Positions 32,374 to 43,534 of a DNA stretch of 64,000 nucleotides are shown piece by piece. The notes below the pieces were generated by a model. That model made no database searches and was not told the DNA's origin. It saw nothing but the letters and a program-made list of their open reading frames with translations. This DNA is from Homarus americanus. Lineage: Eukaryota > Arthropoda > Malacostraca > Decapoda > Nephropidae. Position numbers and translations under genes: made by a program. Within the stretch, counting starts at the first letter, position 1, and every line of letters begins with the position of its first letter. Where the stretch lies: the NCBI RefSeq assembly GCF_018991925.1, contig NW_024736071.1:17080538-17144537 (forward strand). Direction: 5' to 3'.

Positions 32374-32456
32374 CAGTAAATACCTCCCATTACTAGACTA
32401 ATTCTTGCAAGCCCTGTCCGTTATTGGGAGGATTTTGTTATTGAGAGGGTTTACTG
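32374..32456. mobile_element. 83-bp MITE with CAGTAAA ends
   Basis: Starts CAGTAAATACCTCCCATTAC and ends TTGAGAGGGTTTACTG, with TA on both sides (32372-32373, 32457-32458). The interior is AATTCTTGCAAGCCCTGTCC. Related fragments lie at 55866-55910 and 11466-11496. Confidence 0.78.
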
Positions 32457-32469
32457 TATTCATTACTTT

Positions 32470-32745
32470 ATTGAGGGAGAGAGGGGGGATGGAGTGAGGG
32501 AGAGAGGAAGGGAGGTGAGAAGGAGGGAGGGAGGTAGAGAGGAAGGGAGTGAGTAAGGGCGTGAGGGAGGGACGGAGAGAGGGAGCTTGTGTTGGCGAGA
32601 GGGAGGGACGGAGAGAGGGAGCTTGTGTTGGCGAGAGAGGGGGGGGGCTTGTGTTGGCGAGAGGGAGGGGACGGAAGAGGGGGAGCTGTGTTGGCAGAGG
32701 AGGAGGGACGGAGAGAGAGGAGCTGTGTGGCAGAGAGAGAGGGTT
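32470..32745 (+). repeat. G-rich ~36-bp tandem repeat
   Basis: After a GAGGGAGG tract, GGAGCTTGTGTTGGCGAGAG units recur about five times and then decay. Confidence 0.88.
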
Positions 32746-32829
32746 TATAGCCTAACTGCTGTAAGTTAATGATGTCGTGTGTGGCGGATCGACCGATGCG
32801 GCCTTGCTGTCCCTACCCCTCCCCCTCCT

Positions 32830-32865
<36 letters not shown>

Positions 32866-32946
32866 ACGGACTTTTCTCTTCATATAGTCTGTTATGTACA
32901 GTTATTATTATTAATGTATTAATATTATTATTAATATTTTTATTAA

Positions 32947-32989
<43 letters not shown>

Positions 32990-33118
32990 GTTGGTGTTTT
33001 TGTTGTTGTTCCTTAGAGGTTGCTTCATAATTTACACTGACCTTTGACCTTTGTGTACCTGACGTCAGAGGTGAGGGCAGGTGATGGTCAACTAGCGTGT
33101 TACATGAAGCGTTATCTG
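32746..33118. other. CT-, TTA- and MITE-derived low-complexity DNA
   Basis: (CT)n at 32828-32866, a MITE fragment (ACGGACTTTTCTCTTCATA...GTCTGTTA) at 32868-32902, and (TTA)n at 32907-32990. No gene. Confidence 0.6.
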
Positions 33119-33119
33119 G

Positions 33120-33168
<49 letters not shown>

Positions 33169-33265
33169 AACAAACACGTACCCCCCTCCCCTTTCTCTGT
33201 CTCTCAACCTGTCCATTCTTCTTCACTCCTCCTTCCACTTTCTCTTCCACCTTCCTCTCAGGTAT

Positions 33266-33316
<51 letters not shown>
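33119..33316 (+). repeat. (CA)n and (CT)n microsatellites
   Basis: (CA)n at 33121-33163 and (CT)n at 33268-33316, with a pyrimidine-rich spacer. Confidence 0.97.
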
Positions 33317-33321
<5 letters not shown>

Positions 33322-33364
33322 CTCATTCATCTATGTCTTCCTCGCTTTAATCATTCAGTTTAAC

Positions 33365-33975
33365 CCTTTGAGTCCTGAAGGGTTAAAAAAATCGTCATCA
33401 AAGGGTTAAACCATCGTCATCAAAGGGTTAAACCATCGTCATCAATGGGTTAAACCGTCGTCATCAAAGGGTTAAACCGTCGTCATCAAAAGTTCAACCA
33501 TCATCGTAAGGGTTAAACCATCGTCATCAAGGGTTAAACCATCGTCATCAAGGGTTAAACCATCGTCATCAAAGGTTAAACCATATCGTCATCAAAGGGT
33601 TAAACCATCGTCATCAAAAGGTTAAACCTCATCCATCAAAAGGTTAAACCGTCGTCATCAAAGTTAAACCATCGTCATCAAAAGGAATTAAACCGTCGTC
33701 ATCAAGGTTAAACCATCGTCATCAAGGGTTAAACCATCGTCATCAAAAGGAGTTAAACCATCGTCATCAAAGTTAAACAAATCAATCATCAAAGTTAAAC
33801 CATCGTCATCAAAGGGTTAAACCGTCGTCATCAAAGGGTTAAACCATCGTCATCAAAGGGTTAAACCGTCGTCATCAAAGGGTTAAACCATCGTCATCAA
33901 AGGGTTAAACCATCGTCATCAAAGGGTTAAACCGTCGTCATCAAAGGGTTAAACCATCGTCTCCAAAGGGTTAAG
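33365..33975 (+). repeat. ~21-bp minisatellite GGGTTAAACCATCGTCATCA
   Basis: About 29 units. The outer units are uniform; the middle (33480-33800) has indels. CCATCG and CCGTCG versions alternate. Same family as 5497-5901. Confidence 0.95.
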
Positions 33976-34346
33976 ATACCATGTTAATTCATCTACACAA
34001 AAAGTTGAAAGATAGTTCACAGGTGAATGACACTTGAGTTTAAAGAGAACTTGTTGTCGAGAAAGTATAAAAAAATGTGAGAAAATATTATAGTAATTAT
34101 TGAAGGAGACAAGTTTAAGTGGACACGACAAAAGGTCTCTGGAACTGGAGAAGACTAGATTGGGAGGTCATCATGTGTTGTTGCTGTCAAGGTTACGTCA
34201 GGTTACGTTTGGTTACGTTACGTTAGGTCAGGTTAGGTTAGAAAAAGGTCTTTGTGTACAACAAGTTAAGGTTCTAGATCGAAAAGCTTTGGGTGAAGGT
34301 TATGTATTGTTCTCACGAATGTTAAGAAGAGAGAGAGAGAGAGAGA
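33976..34346. other. Unique DNA
   Basis: Degenerate TTACG/TTAGG motifs at 34193-34245 and (GA)n at 34329-34346. No gene. Confidence 0.5.
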
Positions 34347-35573
34347 ACATAAGAACATAAGAAAATAAGGAGTCTGCAATAGGCCGGTTGGCCTGTGCAT
34401 GGCAGCTCCTGTCGAGAATTACTACCACTCTCTATCATCCATGAATCTATCCAGCCTCCCTTTGAAACTTTCCAGCGTTCCAGCACTTGCTACAAAGTTG
34501 GTAAGCTTGTTCCACTCGTCCACCACCCTATTTGTGAACCAGTTCCTTCCTATCTCCCTCCTAAACCTAAACTTATCCAACTTGAATCCGTTGTTCCGAG
34601 TCCTATTCTGCTCGGATATTATAAGAACTTTATCTATATCCCCTTTATTGATTCCTTTCACCCACTTAAATACTTCTGTCATATCTACCCGCACTCTTCG
34701 TCTTTCTAGGGAATGCAAGTTCAGTTTCTTTAACCTATCCTGATATGGAAGGTTTCTAAGTCCCGGAATCATTTTCGTCATTCTTCGCTGCACCGACTCT
34801 AGTGAATTGATATCCATTCTATAGTAAGGGCACCAGAACTGAACCGCATAATCGAGGTGCGGCCTGACTAGCGCAAGATATATTTGCAGTAAGACCTCTG
34901 CACTCTTATTACTTACACTTCTAGATATAAAACCCAATACTCTGTTTGCCTTATTTTGAACATTAACGCACTGTTTTCTAGGCCGTAGGTCCGGGCTTAC
35001 AAGTACCCCTAGGTCTCTTTCACAAGCCGACTTCTCTAGGTTGATGTTGTTAAGGCTGTACACATTGTCAGTATTTGTTCTTCCAATATTAAGTACGCTG
35101 CACTTGCTGGTGTTGAATTTCATTTGCCATTTTTCAGACCACCCCTGCAGTTTGTTTAGATCCTCCTGTAATGCATTTGCATCCTGCCCTGAATTAATCT
35201 GCCGCCCTATTTTGGTGTCATCCGCAAAGTTGCTTATGTCACTGCTGATCCCAGTATCTAGATCGTTTATGTAGATTATGAACAAGAGTGGGCCTAGTAC
35301 TGACCCCTGGGGAACCCCACTGGTTACACGGCCCCACTCAGATTTAACACCATCTACGCTGACCCTCTGCGTTTTATCGGTGAGCCATGATTTTATCCAA
35401 TTTAAAACTTTCCCTCGATACCATGAGCCTTAATTTTTCTCAGAAGCCTCTGATGCGATACTCTGTCAAATGCTTTACTAAAGTCTAAGTAAATAACATC
35501 GTAATTTTCGTCATTATCTACTACCTCGAAGACTTTCCTAAAAAATGTCAGCAGATTTGTTAGACAAGAGAGG
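34347..35573 (-). pseudogene. 5'-truncated CR1-like non-LTR retrotransposon (reverse transcriptase)
   Basis: The minus strand encodes the second half of a LINE reverse transcriptase. It opens within SCLTNLLTFF, then gives YLDFSKAFDRVSHQRLL (palm motif A), a one-base deletion near 35405, SGVPQGSVLGPLLF and YINDLD, NFADDTKIG (the catalytic FADD motif C), thumb-like sequence with RPHLDYAVQFW and LESVQRRMTKMI, and ends RFMDDREW then stop at about 34422. The 3' UTR finishes in TTCTTATG repeats, the 8-bp tail type of CR1/L3 elements. The endonuclease and RT fingers are missing, as expected from incomplete reverse transcription. Apart from the one frameshift the frame is open for about 390 codons, so the copy is fairly young. 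It is inactive. The exact clade needs a phylogeny. Confidence 0.93.
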
Positions 35574-35589
35574 GGGGATGGTATGTAAA

Positions 35590-36262
35590 CAATAAAACAA
35601 ACGAGGATCTGGATCACTACTAACGAGGAATCAAGGTAAACAAGTGTAGGAAGGTAGAGGGGGGTAGAGGTGCTGGAGCTGGAGAAGGAAGGTTGGGGGG
35701 AAGGGAAGTAGGGAGGGTTGGGGAGTAGGGAGGGTTGAAGCAGGAGAAGGGAGGGTTGGGGAAGGGAAGTAGGGAGGGTTGGGGAGTAGGAGGTTGGAGG
35801 AGGAGAGGTTGGGGAGTAGGGAGGGTTGGAGAAGGGAAGGAAAGGGAGGGTTGGGGGAGTAGGGAGGGTTGAAGCAGGAGAAGGGAGGGTTGGGGAAGGG
35901 AGTAGAGAGGGAGGGTTGGGGGGTAGGGAGGGTTGGAGGGAGAAGGGACGGTTGGGGGAGTAGGGAGGGTTGGAGGGAGAAGAGAGGGTTGGGGAGTAGG
36001 GAGGGTTGGAGAGGGAGAAGGGATGGTTGGGGAGTAGGGAGGGTTGGAGGAGAAAAGGAGGGTTGGGGAGTAGGGAGGGTTGGAGAGGGAGGAGGGTTGG
36101 GGGTAGGGGAGGGTTGAAGCAGGAGAAGGGAGGGTTGGGAAGGGAAGTAGGGAGGTTGGAGAGAGAACAGAGGGGGTGTGGGAAGGTTGGGGAGAGGGTG
36201 AGGAGAAAGAAAGGTACTGAGAGAAATAAAAACATGGGAGATAAGGAGAGAAGAAAGGAGGT
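35590..36262 (+). repeat. G-rich GGGAGGGTTGGGGAGTA minisatellite
   Basis: About 500 bp of ~28-bp units of GTAGGGAGGGTTGGAGAAG type, with G-quadruplex potential on the plus strand. It abuts the truncated 5' end of the CR1 copy. Confidence 0.92.
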
Positions 36263-36540
36263 TGGGGGGTGTGTGAGGGGTTTCAGTAATAATTGAACAG
36301 GGTGACGCCTTCCTCTTACCCACCACTAGGAGTCAATGTTAAGACCTTACTCTGCTGCACTATCCTCCTCTCTTCTCCCTCCCCTCTCCCTCCCTCCCCC
36401 TCCTCTCTCCCTCCCTCCATCGTATAAGACTTGGGACCAATTTTCTAAATTTTTCCTAAATTTTCCTACAAATTTACCTTAATTTTGTCTATTGATTTTA
36501 TTTTAGCTTCTTAAAAAACCCGAATTAAATGGATCTATTT
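36263..36540. other. Unique DNA and CT-rich tract
   Basis: CCTCCCCTCTCCCTCC tract at 36360-36420. No gene. Confidence 0.5.
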
Positions 36541-36554
36541 TGTATGGTATATCT

Positions 36555-36770
36555 CGTGCATGGAGGGTGGGGGTGGTGGGGAGGGTGAGTGGGAGGAGGA
36601 GGAACTGGGGAGTGGGGGTTGGAGAGGGTGAGTGGGCGAAGGGGAGGTGATGGGTGGGGAGGGAGGTTGAGGGTGAGTGTCAGGAGGCGCTGGGTTGGGA
36701 AGTGAGGGGTGTGGGGGGAGGAGGAGGTGAGAATGGAGAGAGGAAGAGAAGGTAAAGGAGGAGAAGGTGT
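36555..36770 (+). repeat. G-rich imperfect repeat
   Basis: GGGTGGTGGGGAGGGTGAGTG-like sequence without a clear period. Confidence 0.7.
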
Positions 36771-37268
36771 GAAATAAGCTGGGGTGTCTAATCTTCAGGT
36801 GATTTAACCTAACTAACAAAGTTAGGGAGTGACTTATTACCAGCTCTCTGATGTCTTTCTTTTACATCTCTAATTAAATATTCCCTACTTTTTTTTGCCC
36901 AAAATTTTGCAAGAATTTGGTAAACAAACTTAAAAGGTCATTTTTTAAGCAAAGTTTCTTCCCTCAATTTGCATCGGGATCAAATTTAGTTTACATCTCC
37001 TCCCGGGTCTTCCCGGGTCTTCCCTTCACTGTTGAGGTTTTCAAATATATTGCAATAACTTTGAGATTAAAACAAAATAGCAACAATATCTATATTTTTT
37101 TTTAATTTTTGCTACAATTTCTAAATGTTTATAGTTTTGAAACAATTTCTAGATTTTTGTTGTTTTTGCAACACTGTACATATTTTCTGGGCAAAGTTTC
37201 TGAACACGTGCTTAAAATGGCTTGGTATTGAGGAAAGGTTTGGTGGGCTAGGATCTGTCTCGTGTTGA
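36771..37268. other. AT-rich unique DNA
   Basis: No feature supported; one CCCGGGTCTT doublet near 37002-37022. Confidence 0.5.
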
Positions 37269-37871
37269 TTTGAGGCTCGAGTGAATGTCACTCACTCACC
37301 TACTCATGCACACATACACTCACTCACTCACTCATGCTCACATACACTCACTCACTCACTCACTCATGCACACATACACTCACTCACTCATGCACACATA
37401 CACTCACTCACTCACTCACTCATGCACACATACACTCACTCACTCATGCTCACATACACTCACTCACTCACTCACTCATGCACACATACACTCACTCACT
37501 CATGCACACATACACTCACTCACTCCACTCACTCATGCACATACACTCCTCACTCCCCACTCACTCATGCACACACATCACTCACTCACTCACTCATGCA
37601 CACATACTCACTCACTCATGCACACACATACACTCACTCACTCACTCACTCATGCACATGCACTCACTCCTCATGCATGCACACATACACTCACTCACTC
37701 ACTCACACATACACTCACTCACTCACTCACTCATGCACATATACACTCACTCACTCACTCATGCATGCACACATACACTCACTCACTCACTCACTCATGC
37801 ACACATACACTCACTCACTCATGCATGCACACATACACTCACTCACTCACTCACTCACTCACTCACTCACC
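37269..37871 (+). repeat. (CACT)n / TCATGCACACATA tandem array
   Basis: TCACTCACTCATGCACACATA blocks in which CACT is present two to eight times, so unit lengths differ in steps of 4 bp. Long HSLTHS frames are repeat translations. Confidence 0.95.
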
Positions 37872-38025
37872 TAAAGAAATAAACTGTTAAGTCATAAAAC
37901 GACAATTGCTATTCTCGTAAATTCTCAAGTTATTGTTGTTGAGAAATTATATAACGACTTCGGAGAAAATAATTCTTGTGTAGTGGGGCACAATTCTGGA
38001 TGGTCGCCACACTGTTAGGTCGTGT
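37872..38025. other. Unique spacer
   Basis: No feature. Confidence 0.5.
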
Positions 38026-38600
38026 GGGAGGGTGTGTGGGAGAGAGTGTGGGCGGGAGGGAGAGTGTGGGAAGAGAGGGAGAGAGTGGGAAGTGAGAGTG
38101 AGAGAGAATAAGGAGGGAGAGTGTGTGGGAGTGGGAGCAAGTGAGGTGAGAATAGAATGTGGGAGGGAGAGTGTGTGGGGAGAGAGAAGAGTGTGGGGAG
38201 AGGAGATGTGGGAAGAGAGAGGGAGAGAGTGGGGAAGTGACAGTGGTGAGAATAAGGAGAGTGTGGGAGTGGGAGCAGGTGGTGAGAATAAGGTGTGGGA
38301 GGAGGGGTGTGGGAGGGAGAGTGTGGGGAGGGAGGTGTGGGGAAGAGAGAGAGAGTGTGGGGAGTGGGAGCGAGTGAGTGAGAGAAAAAAAGAATGTGGG
38401 AGGGAAAGTGTGTGGGAGGGAGAGTGTGGGGAGTGGGAACGAGAGTGAGTGAGAATAAGAGGGAGAGTGAAGAAGATTGTGGGAGAGTGTACGTGAATGT
38501 GGGAGGGAGTGCCAGGAGGGAAGATGAGAGTAGGGGAGAGTGTCTTTGAGAGAGAGCATGAGCAAGTGTAAGAGAGAGAGAGAGAGGGGCCAAGGGATTG
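38026..38600 (+). repeat. G-rich GTGTGGGAGGGAGA array
   Basis: Irregular units of GGGAGGGAGAGTGTGGG type, turning to GAGAGAGA at the right. Confidence 0.9.
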
Positions 38601-38714
38601 AGCACCTCACATGTAGGCCAGGTTAGATAGGTAATTGAATTGACTTCAAATGGCTCTCTCTCTCTTTCTCTCTCTCGTGTATATCTAATTAAACGTACAC
38701 ATACGCTCTTTCTC

Positions 38715-38745
<31 letters not shown>

Positions 38746-38894
38746 ATTTTCCTGGCAGAAAATAAAAAATGCTTTTGGAAAAAAATTCTTATTTTTTTCT
38801 ATTTCACTTTGAGTTGTCTAAATGAAAGCAAAAATCTGCCTCGCTATTTCCACTTTTATATTCTCGTTCACTTTATAATGTGAAAAATATAAAA
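38601..38894. other. Unique DNA with (CA)n
   Basis: CT tract at 38650-38680, (CA)n at 38719-38745. No gene. Confidence 0.5.
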
Positions 38895-38895
38895 G

Positions 38896-39858
38896 CTGTC
38901 TTGGTGGGTGGTGTGGGGATGGGGGTCTTGGTGGGTGGTGTGGGGATGGGGGTCTTGGTGGGTGGTGTGGGGATGGGGGTCTTGGTGGGTGGTGTGGGAG
39001 GGGTCTTAGTGGGTGGTGTGGGGAGGGTCTTAGTGGGTGGTGTGGGGAGGGTCTTGGTGAGTTGGTGTAGGGGAAGCTGTCTTGGTGGGTGGTGTGGGAG
39101 GGGTCTTGGTGAGTGGTGTGGGGATGGGGGTCTTGGTGGGTGGTGTGGGGAGGTGTGTCTTGTGGTGGGTGGGTGTGGGGATGGGGTCTTGGTGGGTGGT
39201 GTGGGGATGGGGTCTTGGTGGGTGGTGTGGGGATGGGGTCTTGGTGGAGTGGTGTGGGGAGATGTGGTGAGTGGTGTGTGGGGAGGGGGGTCTTGGTGGG
39301 TGGTGTGGGGAGGGTGTCTTGGTGGGTGGTGTGGGGATGGGGTCTTGGTGGAGTGGTGTGGGGATGGGGTCTTGGTGGGTGGTGTGGGAGGGGGGTCTTG
39401 GTGAGTGGTGTGGGAAGCTGTCTTGGTGGGTGTGGTGTGGGGAGGGTCTTGGTGAGTGGTGTGGGGAGGGTCTTGGTAGTGGTGTGGGGATGGGGGTCTT
39501 GGTGGGTGGTGTGGGGGGAGGGTGTCTTGGTGGGTGGTGTGGGAGGGTCTTGGTGAGTGGTGTGGGGAGGGTCTTGGTGGGTGGTGTGGGGAGGGGGTCT
39601 TGGTGGTGGGTGTGGGGGAGGGGGTCTTGGTGAGTGGTGTGGGGATGGGGTCTTGGTGGGTGGTGTGGGGAGGGAGGTGTCTTGGTGAGTGGTGTGGGGG
39701 AGGGGGTCTTGGTGGGTGGTGTGGGAAGGTGTCTTGGTGGGTGGTGTGGGGATGGGGTCTTGGTTGGTGGTGTGGGAGGGGTCTTGGTGGGTGGTGTGGG
39801 GAGGGTCTTGGTGAGTGGTGTGGGAGGGTCTTGGTGGGTGGTGTGGGGAGGGGGGGGC
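38896..39858 (+). repeat. ~25-bp G-rich minisatellite, ~38 units
   Basis: GGTCTTGGTGGGTGGTGTGG units with GGGGATGGGG, GGGAGGGG and GGTGAGTGG variants. Strong G-quadruplex potential on the plus strand over almost 1 kb. A stray unit-like piece (GCTTGATGGGTGGTGTAGG) at 40180-40200 suggests the Jockey-like fragment at 39862-40166 was inserted into the array. Confidence 0.95.
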
Positions 39859-39861
39859 TTT

Positions 39862-40166
39862 TTTGGGTAGAGAAAGGAGGGGTGAAAGAAGATTAGAGGT
39901 GGGGGAAGGAAGTTATAGTTCGGAAATTGAAGAAATTTAGGAGGTAAGAGAGGGCGGGCTGACCGCCCAGCTAAGCTAATGGTGCGTTAGGGTTGTGTCA
40001 TGGGTTACTTATTGTCTGTCGGTACAGGCACTAGACAGCCTACCCTGTCCCATATATGGGTGTTTTGGGGGCCTTATTTTTTCATATTCCGCCGACCCTA
40101 CTGGCGGATGCCCGTCTAGGGAGGTTGTCTATTGCCTGGCCGTGTAGATCGGGGGTGGTAATGGAC
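39862..40166 (-). pseudogene. Jockey-like LINE 3' end (copy A)
   Basis: Minus-strand copy of the 3' UTR and last codons of the element seen in full at 47791-48715. It starts with the T-run (polyA on the minus strand), includes CCCATATATGGGTGTTTT and the codons for PRPASASRVGGI, and stops at GGACCTTTTG. It is strongly 5' truncated. Confidence 0.88.
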
Positions 40167-40199
40167 CTTTTGTTCTACAGGGGAGCTTGATGGGTGGTG

Positions 40200-41047
40200 T
40201 AGGGATACCCTTATGCAGAAGGTAAACCTATCCATTAGTAACCAATAACGCCCAGATAGAATACAGAAGCAGAGGCACTCTCCTGGACCTGCATATATCC
40301 ACGACAGGTTACTCCCACCGTGTGTACACCGGTAATGAAAAAAACAAGAAGAGAGCTGAAAAACTATACCGCTTTAAAGCGTTTCCTGAGAAATTAAACT
40401 CCGCCTGGTGACATCATTTATCAGACCGATATTAACTTACCAGCAGTACCTCTTCATACTATGAGCACCACCCAGTTATTAAAATTACAGGTGGTCCAAA
40501 ATGAAGCCCTGAGATTCGTCGCAGGTGAAAGATACCCCTTCACCAGAACCACAGCCGAGATACATAGAGACCTGAGAATAAAACCCATCAACCAGCAGCT
40601 GCACACCCTGGCTAGCAGAGTCTGGCAAAAGATAGAACGATCAGAGCAAGAATTCCTTCAAAGACTCCCACCAGATAACAACAACACCTATACATGGTTC
40701 CCAAAAAAGTTACTAAATCTCAAAAGGTCCATTACCACCCCCGATCCATACGGCCAGGCAATGGTCAACCTCCCTAGACCAGCATCCGCCAGTAGGGTCG
40801 GCGGAATATGAAATAAGGTCCTCAAAACGCCCATATATGGGACAGGGTAGGATGTCTAGTGCCTGTACCGACGAACACTAACTAACCTATGACACAACCC
40901 TAACACATAACTGTATTAGCTGAGCTAACTCACGGTTAGGCGGTCAGTCCACCCTCTCTTACGTCCTCCTAAATTTATTCAATATCTGAACTATAACTTC
41001 CTTCCTCCACCCCTACTCTTCACTCACCCCTCCTTTACAAAAAAAAA
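40200..41047 (+). pseudogene. Jockey-like non-LTR retrotransposon fragment (copy B)
   Basis: Plus-strand copy opposite to copy A. The translation begins around PLCRR-like sequence, loses frame at an A deletion near 40396, then gives LQVVQNEALRFVAGERYPF, LHTLASRVWQKIERSEQEF, WFPKKLLNLKRS and PRPASASRVGGI, stopping at 40811. The 3' UTR ends in an A-run (41038-41046). This is the region after the reverse transcriptase in Jockey/X-element-type proteins. No catalytic motif is included. Confidence 0.88.
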
Positions 41048-41260
41048 GGAGGGGGAGAAGAGAGGCAGGTGTGGGAGGTTGGAGAAGAGAAGGAGGGAGG
41101 AGGGGAAGGGGGAGGGGGAGCAGAGAGGTAGGCGTGGGAGGTTGGAAAGAGAAGGAGGGAGGAGGGGAAGGGGAAGAAGAGAGGTAGGCGTGAAGGGAAG
41201 CGGAAGGGGTGAACGGAGTAACAGGAGAAGGAGGAAGAGGGAAATGGGTAGGTAGCACTA
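41048..41260 (+). repeat. Purine-rich ~75-bp imperfect repeat
   Basis: GAGAGGTAGGCGTGGGAGGT blocks with GGAGGGAGGAGGGGAAGG recur about three times. Confidence 0.82.
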
Positions 41261-41329
41261 ATGGTAGAGGAGGATAGGAAGAGAGAGAGAGAGAGACCAG
41301 ACCTGGGTGACCACAAGAATAACGGTGTC

Positions 41330-42290
41330 AACCACAGTCCTTCACGCCCACCCCACCACACCACGCCCCTCAACACTATTTACGACGCCCACCACCAGTC
41401 CCATATCAACCTACACAACGCTATTCACGCCTACAGAGCTCTGTTCACGTCCTTGCAACGATTTTCATGTCGACACAGCCCACTACACGCCCACACAGCC
41501 CTCTACGCCCACACAGCCCTCTACACGCCCCACGCAGCCCCTCTACACCGCCCACACACAGCCCCTCTACACACCCACACAGCCCTCTACACGCCCACAC
41601 AGTCCTCTACACGCCCCACACAGTCACTCTACACGCCCACAGCCCTCTACACGCCCACACAGCCCTCTACACGCCCACACAGCCTCTACACGCCCACAGC
41701 CCTTTACACGCCCACACAACCCTCTTGACGCCAACCGCCCTATTGCGCCACACACAACCCTATTCACGCCCACACAATCCCTATTCACTTCCCCAGCCCT
41801 ATTCACGCCCACACAGCCCTCCTTACGCCCACACAACCCTCTGCGCCCACAACCCTCTTGACGCCCACACAACCCCCTTCACGCCCGCCCACAACCCCTT
41901 CACGCCCACACAACCCCCTTCACGCCCACACAACCCTCTTGACTCCCCACACAGCCCCTTCACGCCCACAACCCTATTCCGCCCCACAGCCCTATTCACG
42001 CCCACACAACCCTCTTTACACCAGACAACCCACTTCACTTTAGCCCTTCACCCACATAACCCTCCTTACGCCCACACAACCCTCTTTACGCCCACACAAC
42101 CCTCTTGACGCCCACCCCAGCCCTCTTGACGCCCACACAACCCTATTCACGCCCACACAACCCCCTTCACGCCCACACAACTCTCCTTACGCCCACACAA
42201 CCCTCTTGACGCCCACACAACCCTCTTGACGCCCACACAACCCTATTTACGCCCACATAACCCTCTTCACGCCCACATGCCTCTAAGTCC
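41330..42290 (+). repeat. ~20-bp minisatellite CACGCCCACACAACCCTCTT
   Basis: About 40 units. The left part has CAGCCCTCTACACGCCCACA; the right part CAACCCTCTTGACGCCCACA. Long frames are artefacts. Confidence 0.94.
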
Positions 42291-42463
42291 TCCCAGAGAC
42301 CTGTCCAAATAGCTTGAAAATTACTTTCCTAATTTATACAAAGTGTTCATTAGCATTTAGATAACAATTTTGTTTCTCCTTCTAGTTGACAAAACAGAAT
42401 CATTAATGTGAAGGCAATACTGGGGGTAGAGAGAGGGAGTACAACAATAACAATAAGGTGGGA
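42291..42463. other. Unique AT-rich spacer
   Basis: No feature. Confidence 0.5.
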
Positions 42464-42604
42464 TACTGTGAGACCTCCGACTATTGGGAGAGGACAGTCC
42501 GTAATATCCAAGGTCTGTTTTATCGAAGGTCCGTTATATCGAGGGACTGTTATATTGAACATCCGTTATATCGAGGGACTGTTATATCGAGGATCTGCTT
42601 GTGT
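42464..42604. mobile_element. Diverged TAACGGAC-type MITE with tandem modules
   Basis: CTGTGAGACCTCCGACTATT after TA resembles the left end. GTCCGTTATATCGAGGGACT then repeats about four times at roughly 28 bp. The right end is not clear. Confidence 0.6.
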
Positions 42605-42789
42605 ATAAGATGTGGGTACTAATGATACGATGTATTATAATGGTGAGATTTAATTTTATCAACTGGAAATAAATATTAATCCCATCCAAGTAATTAATTA
42701 ATCCTAACAAAGCTCTTAATTACCGTACAGTATATAACAAACTGCTGTGTCACACGTTTAAGTGAGGTCTGTATTTGTGAGTTAGTGTA
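42605..42789. other. AT-rich unique DNA
   Basis: No feature. Confidence 0.5.
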
Positions 42790-42978
42790 CAATTAAACCT
42801 CCATATAACGGACTTTTATCTCTATCTATCCGTTATATGAGGGTTTCACATCATATGAACCCTCGATATAATGGATTTTAGCTCTATATATTCCGTTATA
42901 TTGGGGTTTCATTTCTTAATAGACCCCTTGATATAATGGACTTTCACTCTCCTCATCGTCTATTAAAAACAGGTTTAT
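42790..42978. mobile_element. Modular TAACGGAC-type MITE
   Basis: CAATTAAACCTCCATATAAC follows TA (42788-42789). The module with GGACTTTTATCTCTAT and CCGTTATATGAGGGTTTC is repeated about three times before decaying near 42978. Confidence 0.72.
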
Positions 42979-43019
42979 ATTTTCTCCGTTTAGACGTTAG
43001 AGGATGGGCGTTGCTAGTG

Positions 43020-43092
43020 ACGTCTGTCTGTCTGTCTGTCTGTCTGTCGAGTCTCTGAACTGTTATTAGAACCATCTTGATCTAAGTCCATC

Positions 43093-43151
<59 letters not shown>
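43020..43151 (+). repeat. (GTCT)n and (GA)n microsatellites
   Basis: (GTCT)n at 43022-43048 and (GA)n at 43096-43151. Confidence 0.97.
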
Positions 43152-43153
<2 letters not shown>

Positions 43154-43534
43154 CAGATTCGTGTAGATTAAAAGAACTTTATCTCTCAGTGGCAACTCTC
43201 TGAACAATCGTCAAAATCTCTGTACTTCTAACTGTACCTGTCTGTACCTGTACCTGCACCTGGCTGTACCTGTCTGTACCTGTACCTGCACTTGGCTGTA
43301 CCTGTACCTGGCTGTACCTGTACTGTTATTACTGGTTTCCCTCTACAGTATCTAAAATTTTGAAAACTACAGTACAGTGGAGGGCGATATTGTCACCTCA
43401 TTGTGGAACATGACTTGTGACGTGTACACCAACCACCTGTTGCTGGTCCTTAATAATGTTATCGTTACGTACCTGATGTAAACAAGGGACTTTATGTTAG
43501 TCTCAATTGTATGCTGTTGTTATTTACTGTCCAG
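43152..43534. other. Unique DNA with CTGTACCTG repeat
   Basis: CTGTACCTGTACCTGCACC-like tandem at 43232-43325. No gene. Confidence 0.55.

Noticed and set aside
35402..36326. Long minus-strand proline/leucine-rich frames
   Set aside because: Only the C-terminal stretch (YLDFSKAFD...) is real RT sequence; the rest is the G-rich array read through into it.
37281..37890. ~200-codon open frames (SLTHSLTH)
   Set aside because: Translation of (CACT)n; open in several frames at once.
39862..41047. Twin-priming 5' inversion of a single Jockey-like copy
   Set aside because: Both halves contain the same 3' UTR, whereas twin priming inverts a non-overlapping 5' part.
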